From contig CAWUIQ010000006.1 of NCBI GenBank assembly GCA_963922565.1, positions 51,085 to 115,084 of the forward strand: a stretch of 64,000 nucleotides of DNA, given 5' to 3'. A model generated the notes under the pieces. That model did not search any database, was not told where the DNA came from, and saw only the letters and a program-made list of their open reading frames with translations. Positions 27,762 to 36,621 of this stretch are shown here, one piece after another; the stretch's first letter is position 1, and every line of letters begins with the position of its first letter. Source of the stretch: JBCBKL01 sp963922565 (lineage in GTDB: Bacteria > Pseudomonadota > Alphaproteobacteria > Rhodobacterales > Rhodobacteraceae). The position numbers and the translations under genes were made by a program.

Positions 27762-29954
27762 ATGCTACATTATTTTGACAAAAAGCTTCCCGCGCCGACG
27801 CCCACGCGCCGCCAGTTCCTTGTCATGTCAGCGGGTGCTGCAGGCGGGCTCCTGATTGGTCTCGTCGTTCCACATCGTTCCATCGCCGCTGCGACAGCAT
27901 CAGGGTCTGCCGATGCCTTGGTGACACCCTTCGTTCACATCACCCCCGACAACCGGGTCGTCGTTCTGAGTAAGCACCTCGACAAGGGTCAGGGTGCTGC
28001 AACAGGCCTCGCCACACTGATTGCGGAGGAGCTTGATGCAGCGCCCGACCAGATCGAGGTCGAATTCGCCCCGTCAAATCCGGACGTGTATGCGAACCTG
28101 CTTTTCGGAGTTCAGGGAACAGGCGGCTCGACCGCGATGGCGAATTCCTTTGATCAGTATCGCCAGGCTGGTGCGACCGCGCGGGCGATGCTAGTAAACG
28201 CGGCCGCCAAAACATGGGATATCGCTCCGGATCAGATCACCGTCGCAAACGGCGTTGTCTCGGGCGGCGGCAACTCGGCACCGTTCGGCGACCTTGCCAG
28301 CGCCGCCTCGACCGAAAGCGTGCCGGCAGAGGTCGTGCTCAAGTCGCCGGATAAATGGGTTTACATCGGCAAGTCGATGCCCCGAACTGAGTTGCCACAA
28401 AAGACCAAAGGCAGCGTTGGCCTGTTCGGCATGGATCATCAGCCCGAAGCCGGTTTGATCGCCGTAACCGCGCGTCCGCCACGGTTCGGCGCGACGCTGG
28501 CGTCCTTGGATGCCACCGAGGCACTGGCGATGGACGGCGTCGAAGCCGTGATCGAGATCCCTCAGGGTGTGGTGGTGATCGCCAACAACACCTGGAAGGC
28601 GATGCAGGCACGCGACGCGCTCGCAATCGAGTGGACGGAAGGCAGTGGCGAGACGCGAGGCAGCGAGGAGTTGCTGGCCGAGTATCGCGCCCTGCTGGAT
28701 CAACAGGGCACACCCGCTCCCGCAAGAGGCGATGCAGAGGCGAAACTGGCCGAGGCGGCGCAGGTGATCGAGGCCGACTACCTGTTTCCGTATCTTGCCC
28801 ACGCGACGATGGAGCCGCTCGATATGACCGTCCTTTATGACGGGTCGAGCGCTGCGTTTTGGGGCGGGTCACAGATACAGACCATTGATCACGGTACAGC
28901 CGCGGCTGTTCTGGGGCTCGATATGTCGCAAGTCGAGATCAACACCCTCTGGGGCGGCGGATCCTTTGGACGCCGAGCGACCGCCGACGCGCATCTCGTG
29001 GCCGAAGCGGCCGCGATCGGTAAGGCATGGCTCGATCAGGGCGGCGAGGCCCGTCCGATCAAGCTGGTCTACAGCCGCGAGGACGACATCAAGGGTGGTT
29101 ACTACCGCCCATTGGCGCTGCACCGCGTCCGCGCGGGTCTTGACGCTGACGGTAATATCTCGGGCTGGGAACATCGTGTTGTCTGTCAGGGCATTCTGAT
29201 CGGCACCCCCTTCGAAGCCTTCGGCGTGCAAGACGGGGTCGATCATTCAGCGGTCGAGGGCGTGGCTGACACGACCTACAGCTTGCCGGACATGGCGGTG
29301 GAGGTGCACCACCCCGACGTCGGTATCCCCGTTCTCTGGTGGCGTTCCGTCGGCCACACCCACACAGCCTATGTCATGGAAACGATGATGGATGAGCTTG
29401 CACAGGCTGCGGGGCGTGATCCGGTGGAATTTCGTCTGGCGCACCTCGATCAGGATGCGCGATTGGCTGGTGTGCTGTCGCTGGCTGCGGAAAAAGCGGG
29501 AACTGCGCCTGCTGATGGTCTTCATCGCGGGGTGGCCGTTCACAAGAGCTTCAACAGCTACGTGGCAGAGGTTGCCGATATCCGCATGCGTGACGATGGT
29601 ACGGTAAAGGTCGAAAAGGTGACCTGTGCTGCTGATTGCGGTGTGCCGATCAATCCCGACAATATCGTCGCGCAGATCGAGGGTGGTTTGGGATATGGTC
29701 TATCGGCGATCCTGCGGGAAGAGATCACGCTGACCGGCGGCGAAGTGGATCAGTTCAACTATCCCGACTATACGCCGCTACGCATCACCGACATGCCTGA
29801 GGTCGAGGTCCATATCGTGAATTCCACCGAAGCGCCGACGGGTATTGGTGAGCCCGGCACACCGCCGATCGGACCAGCGGTGGCCAATGCGGTGTTTGCC
29901 GCGACCGGAACGCGGATCCGTGAATTGCCATTCACCAAGCACGGTTTGGCGTAG
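27762..29954 (+). CDS. Molybdopterin-binding large subunit of a periplasmic molybdenum hydroxylase (IorB type)
   Basis: 730 residues. A twin-arginine signal is visible (TRRQFLVMSAGAAGG, about 16-30), so the folded dimer is probably exported with its small subunit. Molybdopterin-binding signatures include GQGAATGLATLIAEEL, WGGGSFGRRATADA and the C-terminal GIGEPGTPPIGPAVANA, with the Glu of the family's active site. IorB relatives hydroxylate N-heterocycles or oxidise aldehydes; the substrate here cannot be told from sequence. Electrons would go to cytochrome c. It converges on oxyR. Confidence 0.88.
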   Translation: MLHYFDKKLPAPTPTRRQFLVMSAGAAGGLLIGLVVPHRSIAAATASGSADALVTPFVHITPDNRVVVLSKHLDKGQGAATGLATLIAEELDAAPDQIEVEFAPSNPDVYANLLFGVQGTGGSTAMANSFDQYRQAGATARAMLVNAAAKTWDIAPDQITVANGVVSGGGNSAPFGDLASAASTESVPAEVVLKSPDKWVYIGKSMPRTELPQKTKGSVGLFGMDHQPEAGLIAVTARPPRFGATLASLDATEALAMDGVEAVIEIPQGVVVIANNTWKAMQARDALAIEWTEGSGETRGSEELLAEYRALLDQQGTPAPARGDAEAKLAEAAQVIEADYLFPYLAHATMEPLDMTVLYDGSSAAFWGGSQIQTIDHGTAAAVLGLDMSQVEINTLWGGGSFGRRATADAHLVAEAAAIGKAWLDQGGEARPIKLVYSREDDIKGGYYRPLALHRVRAGLDADGNISGWEHRVVCQGILIGTPFEAFGVQDGVDHSAVEGVADTTYSLPDMAVEVHHPDVGIPVLWWRSVGHTHTAYVMETMMDELAQAAGRDPVEFRLAHLDQDARLAGVLSLAAEKAGTAPADGLHRGVAVHKSFNSYVAEVADIRMRDDGTVKVEKVTCAADCGVPINPDNIVAQIEGGLGYGLSAILREEITLTGGEVDQFNYPDYTPLRITDMPEVEVHIVNSTEAPTGIGEPGTPPIGPAVANAVFAATGTRIRELPFTKHGLA

Positions 29955-29963
29955 GGCTTTTTC

Positions 29964-30887
29964 CTAACGATTGAGGTGAGCCGGAGACGGCTCACCCGCC
30001 TTCTCTGCGGATCGACGCACCAGCTCGGACAGCTCGGACAGTTGCGGACCAAGCGGGCTGGTGCGGCGCCACACCATGCCCACCGTTCGTTTCGGTGCAG
30101 GGGCCTCAAATCGTCCGACAGCCACCTTTGCGGACCCAGCCTCAACCGGGACAGCCATTTCCGGGATAAGGGTCACACCGATCCCCGCACCGACCATCTG
30201 AACAAGGGTCGAAAGTGAACTGCCATCCAGGCCCTTGCGCGGAAAACCGGTTCGGAGGTCGCAAAACGACAGGGCCTGATCGCGAAAACAGTGCCCCTCT
30301 TCCAGAAGCAGTAAGTGCATCTCGCGCAGCTCGTCCTTGTCCGGTGTGGGGTCATCGCCTTGCTCGGCCGGGCGAACCAACACCAACTCCTCTTCGAACA
30401 AGGGCACCTCTTCGAACGCGGCCTCCGATATTGGTAACGCCACGATAGCGGCGTCGATCTGGCCAGCAGACAACTCCTCGATTAGCCGCTCGGTCAGTGT
30501 TTCCCGGATGTGAACGTCAAGGTCGGGATAGACCTCCGACAACTCGGCAATGAGGTTGGGCAACAGATACGGCGCTATGGTCGGGATGATCCCGAGACGC
30601 AGCCGACCCAAGAAACCTTCGCGCGCGGCGCGGGCCATATCGTCGAGCTCTTCGACCGACTGAAGAATTGCCCTGACCCTCGGTGCAAAATCCCGCCCAA
30701 AGGCCGTGAGTTCCACTTGTTTCGGGCGGCGTTCGAAGAGCGGCGTTCCAAGCGTCTCTTCGAGATCCTTGATCTGAACAGACAAGGCGGGTTGCGACAC
30801 TGCGCATATGTCCGCAGCCCGTCCAAAATGCTGCTGTCGGGCAAGGGCCTCGAAATAGCGTAGCTGTCTCAGAGTGATATCCGCCAT
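29964..30887 (-). CDS. oxyR: LysR-family hydrogen-peroxide sensor OxyR
   Basis: 307 residues. The N-terminal winged helix (TLRQLRYFEALARQQHFGRA) is followed by an effector domain with the redox cysteine pair Cys200 (EGHC) and Cys209 (LSFC), spaced as in OxyR. Disulfide formation by peroxide would switch on transcription. It is divergent from katG with a 198-base shared control region, the classical arrangement. Its last codons form a GC hairpin (29975-29996). Confidence 0.93.
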   Translation of the reverse strand: MADITLRQLRYFEALARQQHFGRAADICAVSQPALSVQIKDLEETLGTPLFERRPKQVELTAFGRDFAPRVRAILQSVEELDDMARAAREGFLGRLRLGIIPTIAPYLLPNLIAELSEVYPDLDVHIRETLTERLIEELSAGQIDAAIVALPISEAAFEEVPLFEEELVLVRPAEQGDDPTPDKDELREMHLLLLEEGHCFRDQALSFCDLRTGFPRKGLDGSSLSTLVQMVGAGIGVTLIPEMAVPVEAGSAKVAVGRFEAPAPKRTVGMVWRRTSPLGPQLSELSELVRRSAEKAGEPSPAHLNR

Positions 30888-31085
30888 AACATGAACCTAT
30901 CGCAGAGATTAAAAAACACAACTTATACCAATGGCACTGCTGTGCTATCTTCTTTGTGAGAATGGGCGGCGTACCTTTGCGTAACCGTTGGAATTGTTGG
31001 CTAGACACACCGGTGTTGCACAACCACATGCAATCAAACGCGATGCACTCGCCCCTTCAGGCCACAACACAAATGGGAGATCACA
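30888..31085. promoter_or_regulatory. Divergent oxyR-katG control region
   Basis: 198 bases between the two starts. An AT-rich stretch near oxyR contains CTATCGCAGAGATTA, a loose T-N11-A LysR-type inverted repeat (ATC/GAT half-sites), and a possible second element around 30950. These are candidate OxyR contacts; the match is imperfect. GGGAG lies before the katG ATG. Confidence 0.4.
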
Positions 31086-33329
31086 ATGGACGGTAACAAC
31101 GTTGAAACGAAGGGCCGATGCCCGGTTCTGCACGCGACATTCGGGGTCCGCTCCAACAAGGATTGGTGGCCCAACCAGCTTAACCTGAAGATCCTGCACC
31201 AGAACACCGCCGAGCTGGATCCGATCGGCGACGACTTTGACTATGCCGAGGCATTCAAATCGCTCGACCTGAAGGCGCTGAAAGAAGATCTGTATGCGCT
31301 GATGACCGACTCGCAGGATTGGTGGCCTGCCGATTACGGTCATTACGGCGGCCTCTTCATCCGCATGGCATGGCATAGCGCGGGAACCTACCGGATCGCT
31401 GACGGTCGCGGCGGTGCGGGATCGGGCATGCAACGCTTTGCCCCGCTCAACAGCTGGCCGGATAACGGGAACCTCGACAAGGCGCGTCGTCTGCTCTGGC
31501 CGATCAAGCAAAAGTACGGGAACAAGATCTCCTGGGCCGATCTGATGATCCTCGCCGGCAACTGCGCGATTGAATCCATGGGCGGCAAGACGTTCGGATT
31601 TGGCGGTGGCCGCCCCGACGTTTGGGAGCCCGAAGAAGATGTGTACTGGGGCACCGAGAACGAGTGGCTGGCCGTCAGCGACAACCCCAACAGCCGCTAT
31701 GGTGGCCGTCGTGAACTTGAGGGCGATGACAGCGGCGCGGCCACTTTGGAAAATCCTTTGGCCGCCGTTCAGATGGGCCTGATCTATGTCAATCCGCAGG
31801 GTCCGGACGGCAACCCCGATCCGCTCGCCTCAGCCCATGACATCCGCCTGACCTTCGCGCGCATGGCGATGAACGACTACGAAACCGTGGCGCTGACTGC
31901 GGGTGGCCATACGTTCGGCAAGATGCACGGCGCGGGCGACGAAGCCCATGTCGGCCCAGAACCCGAAGGTGCGCCGATCCACGCCATGGGTCTGGGATGG
32001 CTCAGCACTTATGGCAGCGGTAAGGGTCGCGACGCCATAACCAGCGGTCTCGAAGGAGCATGGACCCCGAACCCGATCCAGTGGGACATGGGCTATTTCG
32101 ACGTTCTCTTCAAATATGACTGGGAACTGACCAAGACCCCGGCCGGCGCATGGATCTGGACACCCAAAGACCTCAAGGAAGAGGACATGGCGCCCGATCC
32201 CGAAGATCCATCGAAGAAAGTGCCGATCTTCATGACCACCGCCGACATGGCGATGCGCATGGACCCGGAATACGAAAAGGTTTCGCGCCACTTCCAGGAA
32301 AACCCGGAGGAGTTCGCCGATGCCTTTGCCCGGGCGTGGTTCAAGCTGACACACCGGGATATGGGCCCCAAGGTCCGTTATCTGGGTGAGGAGGTGCCGG
32401 ATGAAGACCTGATCTGGCAGGATCCGGTGCCTGCGGCCACGCACAATCTGGTCGATGCGGGAAACATCGCAGCGCTGAAATCGGAAATCCTTGGCTCCGG
32501 CCTTTCGATTTCTGAACTGGTCTCGACCGCATGGGCATCGGCTGCGACATTCCGCGGGTCCGACAAACGGGGTGGTGCAAACGGCTCTCGCATCCGCTTG
32601 GCACCGCAAAAGGACTGGGATGTGAACCAACCGGCACAGCTGGCCAAGGTGCTCGAAACCCTTGAGGGCATTCAGGCTAGGTTCAACGACAGCCAGTCGA
32701 ACGGAAAGGCGATTTCCCTTGCTGACCTGATCGTTCTGGGTGGCTGTGCAGCGGTTGAACAAGCGGCCAAGAACGCGGGTCAGGACATCGAAGTGCCGTT
32801 CTCACCCGGACGTGGTGACGCTTCCGAAGAGCAAACGGACGCCGACTCGTTCGACGTCCTTGAGCCCGCCGCCGATGGGTTCCGCAACTACCAGAAGACG
32901 GAATACACCGTGTCCGCCGAAGAGTTGCTGATCGACCGGGCGCAGTTGCTGACGCTGACAGCACCAGAAATGACGGTTCTGTTGGGCGGTCTTCGGGTGC
33001 TGGGTGCAAACGTCGACGGGTCAAAGCATGGCGTCTTCACTGACAAGGCCGACGCGCTGACGAACGACTTCTTTGTCAATGTGCTCGACATGGGAACTGA
33101 GTGGAAGCCAACCTCGGACTCCGAAACCGAGTTCGAAGGCCGCGACCGCGCATCTGGCGATCTGAAATGGACCGCCACCCGGGTCGATCTGATCTTTGGT
33201 TCGAACTCGCAACTGCGCGCCCTGGCGGAAGTCTACGCACAGGAAGATGCGAAGGAGGCGTTCGCGCGCAAATTCGCAGCGGCATGGTCCAAAGTGATGG
33301 ATCTGGATCGGTTCGATTTGGCGGCCTGA
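31086..33329 (+). CDS. katG: Bifunctional catalase-peroxidase KatG
   Basis: 747 residues, full length. Distal heme pocket MAWHSAGTYR (with the Trp of the Met-Tyr-Trp adduct), the Tyr in LIYVNPQGP and the Met in FARMAMND are all present, and the proximal His is in GGHTFGK. The C-terminal duplicated half is intact. It destroys hydrogen peroxide. Just after the proximal His the sequence reads GKMHGAGD, where most KatG proteins have GKTHGA, so a Met replaces a conserved Thr. Regulation by the divergent OxyR is inferred; a perfect terminator follows. Confidence 0.96.
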   Translation: MDGNNVETKGRCPVLHATFGVRSNKDWWPNQLNLKILHQNTAELDPIGDDFDYAEAFKSLDLKALKEDLYALMTDSQDWWPADYGHYGGLFIRMAWHSAGTYRIADGRGGAGSGMQRFAPLNSWPDNGNLDKARRLLWPIKQKYGNKISWADLMILAGNCAIESMGGKTFGFGGGRPDVWEPEEDVYWGTENEWLAVSDNPNSRYGGRRELEGDDSGAATLENPLAAVQMGLIYVNPQGPDGNPDPLASAHDIRLTFARMAMNDYETVALTAGGHTFGKMHGAGDEAHVGPEPEGAPIHAMGLGWLSTYGSGKGRDAITSGLEGAWTPNPIQWDMGYFDVLFKYDWELTKTPAGAWIWTPKDLKEEDMAPDPEDPSKKVPIFMTTADMAMRMDPEYEKVSRHFQENPEEFADAFARAWFKLTHRDMGPKVRYLGEEVPDEDLIWQDPVPAATHNLVDAGNIAALKSEILGSGLSISELVSTAWASAATFRGSDKRGGANGSRIRLAPQKDWDVNQPAQLAKVLETLEGIQARFNDSQSNGKAISLADLIVLGGCAAVEQAAKNAGQDIEVPFSPGRGDASEEQTDADSFDVLEPAADGFRNYQKTEYTVSAEELLIDRAQLLTLTAPEMTVLLGGLRVLGANVDGSKHGVFTDKADALTNDFFVNVLDMGTEWKPTSDSETEFEGRDRASGDLKWTATRVDLIFGSNSQLRALAEVYAQEDAKEAFARKFAAAWSKVMDLDRFDLAA

Positions 33330-33356
33330 TAGGCCAGTTCGCTTTGTAAAATGAGA

Positions 33357-33385
33357 GAAGCCGACGCGTCATGCGCGTCGGCTTC
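33357..33385. terminator. Intrinsic-type terminator downstream of katG
   Basis: GAAGCCGACGCG (33357-33368) and CGCGTCGGCTTC (33374-33385) make a perfect 12-pair stem with a 5-base loop, 27 bases after the katG stop and in front of the convergent amidohydrolase gene, so it can serve both strands. Confidence 0.75.
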
Positions 33386-33432
33386 GATATTTCTGGCTTA
33401 CGAAAAGATCCGATTAGCGGTGCCGAGGTCTT

Positions 33433-34314
33433 CTAGGCCGCGATATCCATCGCGTAGAACTGGCGCGCCGTCTCAAGGAACACGGCCGGCTTGTCCTGCT
33501 CAGGTATCAGTGTCTCATAGGCTGTCATAAGCTTCGCATAAATTGAATAGAGGCCGTCGACCGGAAAGTTCGATCCAAACATACAGCGGTCAGGGCCGAA
33601 CTGCTCAAGACAAATCTCGACGATTGGCCTGATGCTCTCGACCGTCCAGTGATGATCGAACATTCCCAATCCCGAAAGCTTGCACGTGACATTCGGCAAG
33701 GCCGACAGATGCCGCAATTCCCGTTCCCACGCCGCAATCCCAGCCGGGCTGCGATCATGCGGCGATCCGGCATGACAAAGAGCGACTTTGGTCTGGGGAG
33801 ACTTCTCTAAGAGCCGGGCAGTTCTCTCCATCAGTTCCGGCAGCAACTGCAGGTCAAAGGACAGTCCGAATTCGGGTAGGCGCCGCAAACCTGTCAGGAA
33901 CGCGGGATCATCAAGCAATGCGTTCGTGCCTGTCTGGGCGTCTTCGCCGGGCGCACGCCCTACGATCTGACGCACGCCTCTGACTGTCGACAACGTCTTG
34001 TAGGCTTTGAGCTGTGCCAAGGCATCGGCGTGGGTCAGGTCGCAAAACGCAACCTGAACGAGGGGCCAATTTGGGTTCGCGTCTGCGATTGCCTGAACCC
34101 ATTGGGCCTCTGCCCAACCATCATCCGCACCAACCTGAACATGGACTGATGCAGCGACACCATGCGCAGCGGCGTCGCCCGAAAACTCGTCGAGCAAATA
34201 GTTACGCTGGATCGGTGTCGGATCGCCGAAGAAACGCTTGGTTCCCTTGTCCATCAACCAAGGGTAGCTGACAGCGTCCAAATCCCACAAATGGTGGTGC
34301 GCGTCGATCTTCAT
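33433..34314 (-). CDS. Amidohydrolase-2 family hydrolase (sugar-lactonase-like)
   Basis: 293 residues, TIM-barrel amidohydrolase. The metal HxH motif is in DAHHHLWD at the N-terminus; further ligands are expected at CHAGSP and the late GSNFPVD. The family includes L-rhamnono- and L-fucono-lactonases and decarboxylases such as ACMSD-type enzymes, so lactone hydrolysis is one option, not proven. Its ATG overlaps the stop of the SnoaL-like gene by 4 bases. The pair is divergent from the ABC genes at 35492 and belongs to the same presumed catabolic cluster. Confidence 0.82.
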   Translation of the reverse strand: MKIDAHHHLWDLDAVSYPWLMDKGTKRFFGDPTPIQRNYLLDEFSGDAAAHGVAASVHVQVGADDGWAEAQWVQAIADANPNWPLVQVAFCDLTHADALAQLKAYKTLSTVRGVRQIVGRAPGEDAQTGTNALLDDPAFLTGLRRLPEFGLSFDLQLLPELMERTARLLEKSPQTKVALCHAGSPHDRSPAGIAAWERELRHLSALPNVTCKLSGLGMFDHHWTVESIRPIVEICLEQFGPDRCMFGSNFPVDGLYSIYAKLMTAYETLIPEQDKPAVFLETARQFYAMDIAA

Positions 34315-35315
34315 GGATGGCCGATCTCTGTCGTTCTTTTCAAGATGTCGACGCCCTGCATCTTCCAGAAATGAAGCAGATCGATGAAGATCCAGTTCTC
34401 GGCCAGCTTGTCGCCCTCACGCCGGTAGATGTCGATCACGCGAAACTCGCCCGGTCGGCCCGTTGCTGGCATCCCCATGAACCCGCCAATCGGGACTGCG
34501 GTAAAGTTGGGCCAGCCGAAAAAGCCGCTGAAATGACCCTCGGCGATGCGGCAGCGATGTTGCGTCGGCGATCGCTGGTCAAAGGACGCCCGGAAAGGCC
34601 CCGCATGTTGCTGAGCATAGCGGTCGATCGTGAAGGTCGCGCCAATACCCGCCGGTCCCCACCAGATCATATCCTCGCGCCAGGTCCGCCGCAGCTCATC
34701 CCGCAGGGGCAAACCACCCTGCCATTGACCAAGGTCCGCGATCATCTGGTTCATGACCTGCATGGTCTTTTGACCAGACTCAGGCGGTTGGTTTTCAAAC
34801 ATCACACCGTCATGGGTTTGCGGTCCGGGTTGTACTAAGTGTGCGCCGGTTTGCTCGGGGAAGGGTCGCAGACCCGCCTGCAACATCAGGTGGGGAATGT
34901 CGAAATACATCGCCGTTTCGACAATCCTGTCATCCTGTACCCGGTGAAAGGCTGAATAACGCAGAAAGGCCATCTTGCCCGTGGGCGGAATGCCCAGCCA
35001 TGGCTGATCGAAGAGCCCCATCAGGTGCCCCATCGAGGCAACCCATATGCCGCCGGTGTCGGTGATGAAGTTCTCGCCCGCCATGAAGACATCGATCCGA
35101 CGACGCATTGACGAGAGACTACTGCGCAAGGGGGTCCAGAATTGCTGTGCGACCGCCTCGGCCCCGTCGATCCGGTCGAAGGGCGAAAAACCACACCACC
35201 TCAGATCGACGGCACAATGACGGCCAATTGCTTGTGGCAGATCCGATATCTCTGCCGTATCGAGGTCATCGTAGAAGGACTTAACCCTCTGTTTCTCCCG
35301 CTTAAAGTCCGCCAT
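34311..35315 (-). CDS. Two-domain SnoaL/NTF2-like protein (ester-cyclase family), copy 1
   Basis: 334 residues, cytoplasmic. Two NTF2-like cone domains are in tandem: domain 1 (about 20-165) ends LGIPPTGKMAFLRYSAFHRV then DIPHLMLQAG; domain 2 (about 190-330) has MIWWGPAGIGATFTIDRYAQ and ENWIFIDLLHFWKMQGVDI. The same two signatures recur in four other proteins at 40116-45480. SnoaL-like enzymes catalyse cyclisation, hydration or isomerisation; no reaction can be assigned. ATG 35315 opens the first domain. Transcribed away from the 35391-35408 palindrome together with the amidohydrolase. Confidence 0.8.
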   Translation of the reverse strand: MADFKREKQRVKSFYDDLDTAEISDLPQAIGRHCAVDLRWCGFSPFDRIDGAEAVAQQFWTPLRSSLSSMRRRIDVFMAGENFITDTGGIWVASMGHLMGLFDQPWLGIPPTGKMAFLRYSAFHRVQDDRIVETAMYFDIPHLMLQAGLRPFPEQTGAHLVQPGPQTHDGVMFENQPPESGQKTMQVMNQMIADLGQWQGGLPLRDELRRTWREDMIWWGPAGIGATFTIDRYAQQHAGPFRASFDQRSPTQHRCRIAEGHFSGFFGWPNFTAVPIGGFMGMPATGRPGEFRVIDIYRREGDKLAENWIFIDLLHFWKMQGVDILKRTTEIGHP

Positions 35316-35390
35316 CCCGCGACCCGGTCCCTCTGCCCTTCGGCTGTTTGCTCGTCTTCGTGATGAATGAATCATCGCATGAAAATCGTT

Positions 35391-35408
35391 TTTGCATACA
35401 TATGCAAA
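35391..35408. promoter_or_regulatory. Palindromic operator candidate between divergent transcription units
   Basis: TTTGCATACATATGCAAA consists of two perfect 8-base arms around CA. It lies between the SnoaL/amidohydrolase pair (minus) and the ABC transporter operon (plus). The likely ligand is the cluster's LacI regulator (43475-44515), but a GntR-type protein outside the window is possible. Confidence 0.6.
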
Positions 35409-35491
35409 CATGTCTTGCCAGAAGAAGAAGACTCCGCCTACGGTCAACGGAAACGTATGCGATGCGCGATTCATGTGCCTGGGGGGCCATC

Positions 35492-36544
35492 ATGGCAGAG
35501 ATACAGCTGCGCAATGTCGGAAAACGTTGGGGGTCGTTTGTCGGCGTTGACAATTTTGACCTGACAATCGCCGATCGGGAATTTCTTGTCCTGCTTGGGC
35601 CGTCTGGCTGCGGAAAGACCACGACTATGCGGATGATCGCAGGCCTCGAGGACGTGACCGAGGGCGATATCCTGATCGACGGCAAGGTCGTGAACGATCT
35701 GGAGCCCAAGGATCGTGATGTAGCGATGGTGTTTCAAAGCTACGCCCTCTACCCCAACATGAACGTTTACGAAAACATCCGCTTCCCGCTCAAGGTCCGC
35801 GGGATCAATCCGGACAGCCACGACGAAAAAGTGCGGCGGGCAAGTGCAATGGTCGAACTGGACGAATTTCTGCACCGAAAGCCTGCGGAACTGTCAGGGG
35901 GACAAAGGCAACGTGTTGCGCTGGCCCGCGCCATTGTACGGGAGCCCAATGTGTTCCTGATGGACGAGCCGCTTTCAAACCTCGATGCCAAGCTTCGCGT
36001 ATCGACCCGGGCGCAGATCAAGAACCTCAGCCACGAACTGGCAGTGACCACGATCTATGTGACGCACGACCAGATCGAAGCCATGACGCTGGCCGACCGG
36101 GTTGTCGTTATGAAGAACGGCGTTGTGCAACAGGTTGGCTCACCGACCGAAATCTACGACAAACCTGCCAACTCATTTGTCGCCAGCTTCATCGGATCGC
36201 CAGCAATGAACCTGATGGACGGGCAAGTGAGGAACGGTGTTTTCGAGGCTGAAAATGTCAGAATTGCGGGTGTGAGCGCGCCGGATGGACCCGTCACTCT
36301 GGGGTTCCGCGCCGAGGATGCGGGCCTCGCCGCGAATGGAACAGGCGAAATCACCGCGCCAATCTACACGCTCGAATTGCTGGGTGATGCGACCATGATT
36401 TCGGTGCGCGTGGGTGGTGCTTTGGTATCGGTCAAGGCGGACAAGACCTTCAGGGCCGAAATCGGCGACACCGTCGCGCTATCGGTTCCGACAGACATTT
36501 GCCATCTCTTCGCAGATCGAAGCGGTGCGCGTATCGGGGGCTGA
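35492..36544 (+). CDS. Sugar-type ABC transporter ATP-binding protein (UgpC/MalK family)
   Basis: 350 residues. Walker A GPSGCGKTTTMRM, Q-loop MVFQSYALYPNM, signature LSGGQRQRVALARA, Walker B VFLMDEPLSNLDA and switch VTHDQIEAMT are complete; a C-terminal TOBE domain begins near TLGFRAEDAG. ATG 35492 has GGGGGGCC upstream; earlier in-frame starts lie in the operator region. First gene of the transporter-catabolism operon that runs to 46786. Confidence 0.92.
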   Translation: MAEIQLRNVGKRWGSFVGVDNFDLTIADREFLVLLGPSGCGKTTTMRMIAGLEDVTEGDILIDGKVVNDLEPKDRDVAMVFQSYALYPNMNVYENIRFPLKVRGINPDSHDEKVRRASAMVELDEFLHRKPAELSGGQRQRVALARAIVREPNVFLMDEPLSNLDAKLRVSTRAQIKNLSHELAVTTIYVTHDQIEAMTLADRVVVMKNGVVQQVGSPTEIYDKPANSFVASFIGSPAMNLMDGQVRNGVFEAENVRIAGVSAPDGPVTLGFRAEDAGLAANGTGEITAPIYTLELLGDATMISVRVGGALVSVKADKTFRAEIGDTVALSVPTDICHLFADRSGARIGG

Positions 36545-36621
36545 CCCCCACAACCGCCCGGAAAGGGCATGATCCGGTCTGAAAGTCGACATCAGACCGG
36601 GACGACACAGGGAGAGAAAAA

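Noticed and set aside
29975..29996. GGTGAGCCG-GAGA-CGGCTCACC hairpin as a dedicated terminator for the molybdenum hydroxylase genes
   Set aside because: It lies inside the last codons of oxyR and lacks a T-tract on the plus strand; it may help stop transcription but was not listed as a terminator.
31830..32762. 310-codon minus-strand frame inside katG
   Set aside because: katG is unambiguous and complete on the plus strand.
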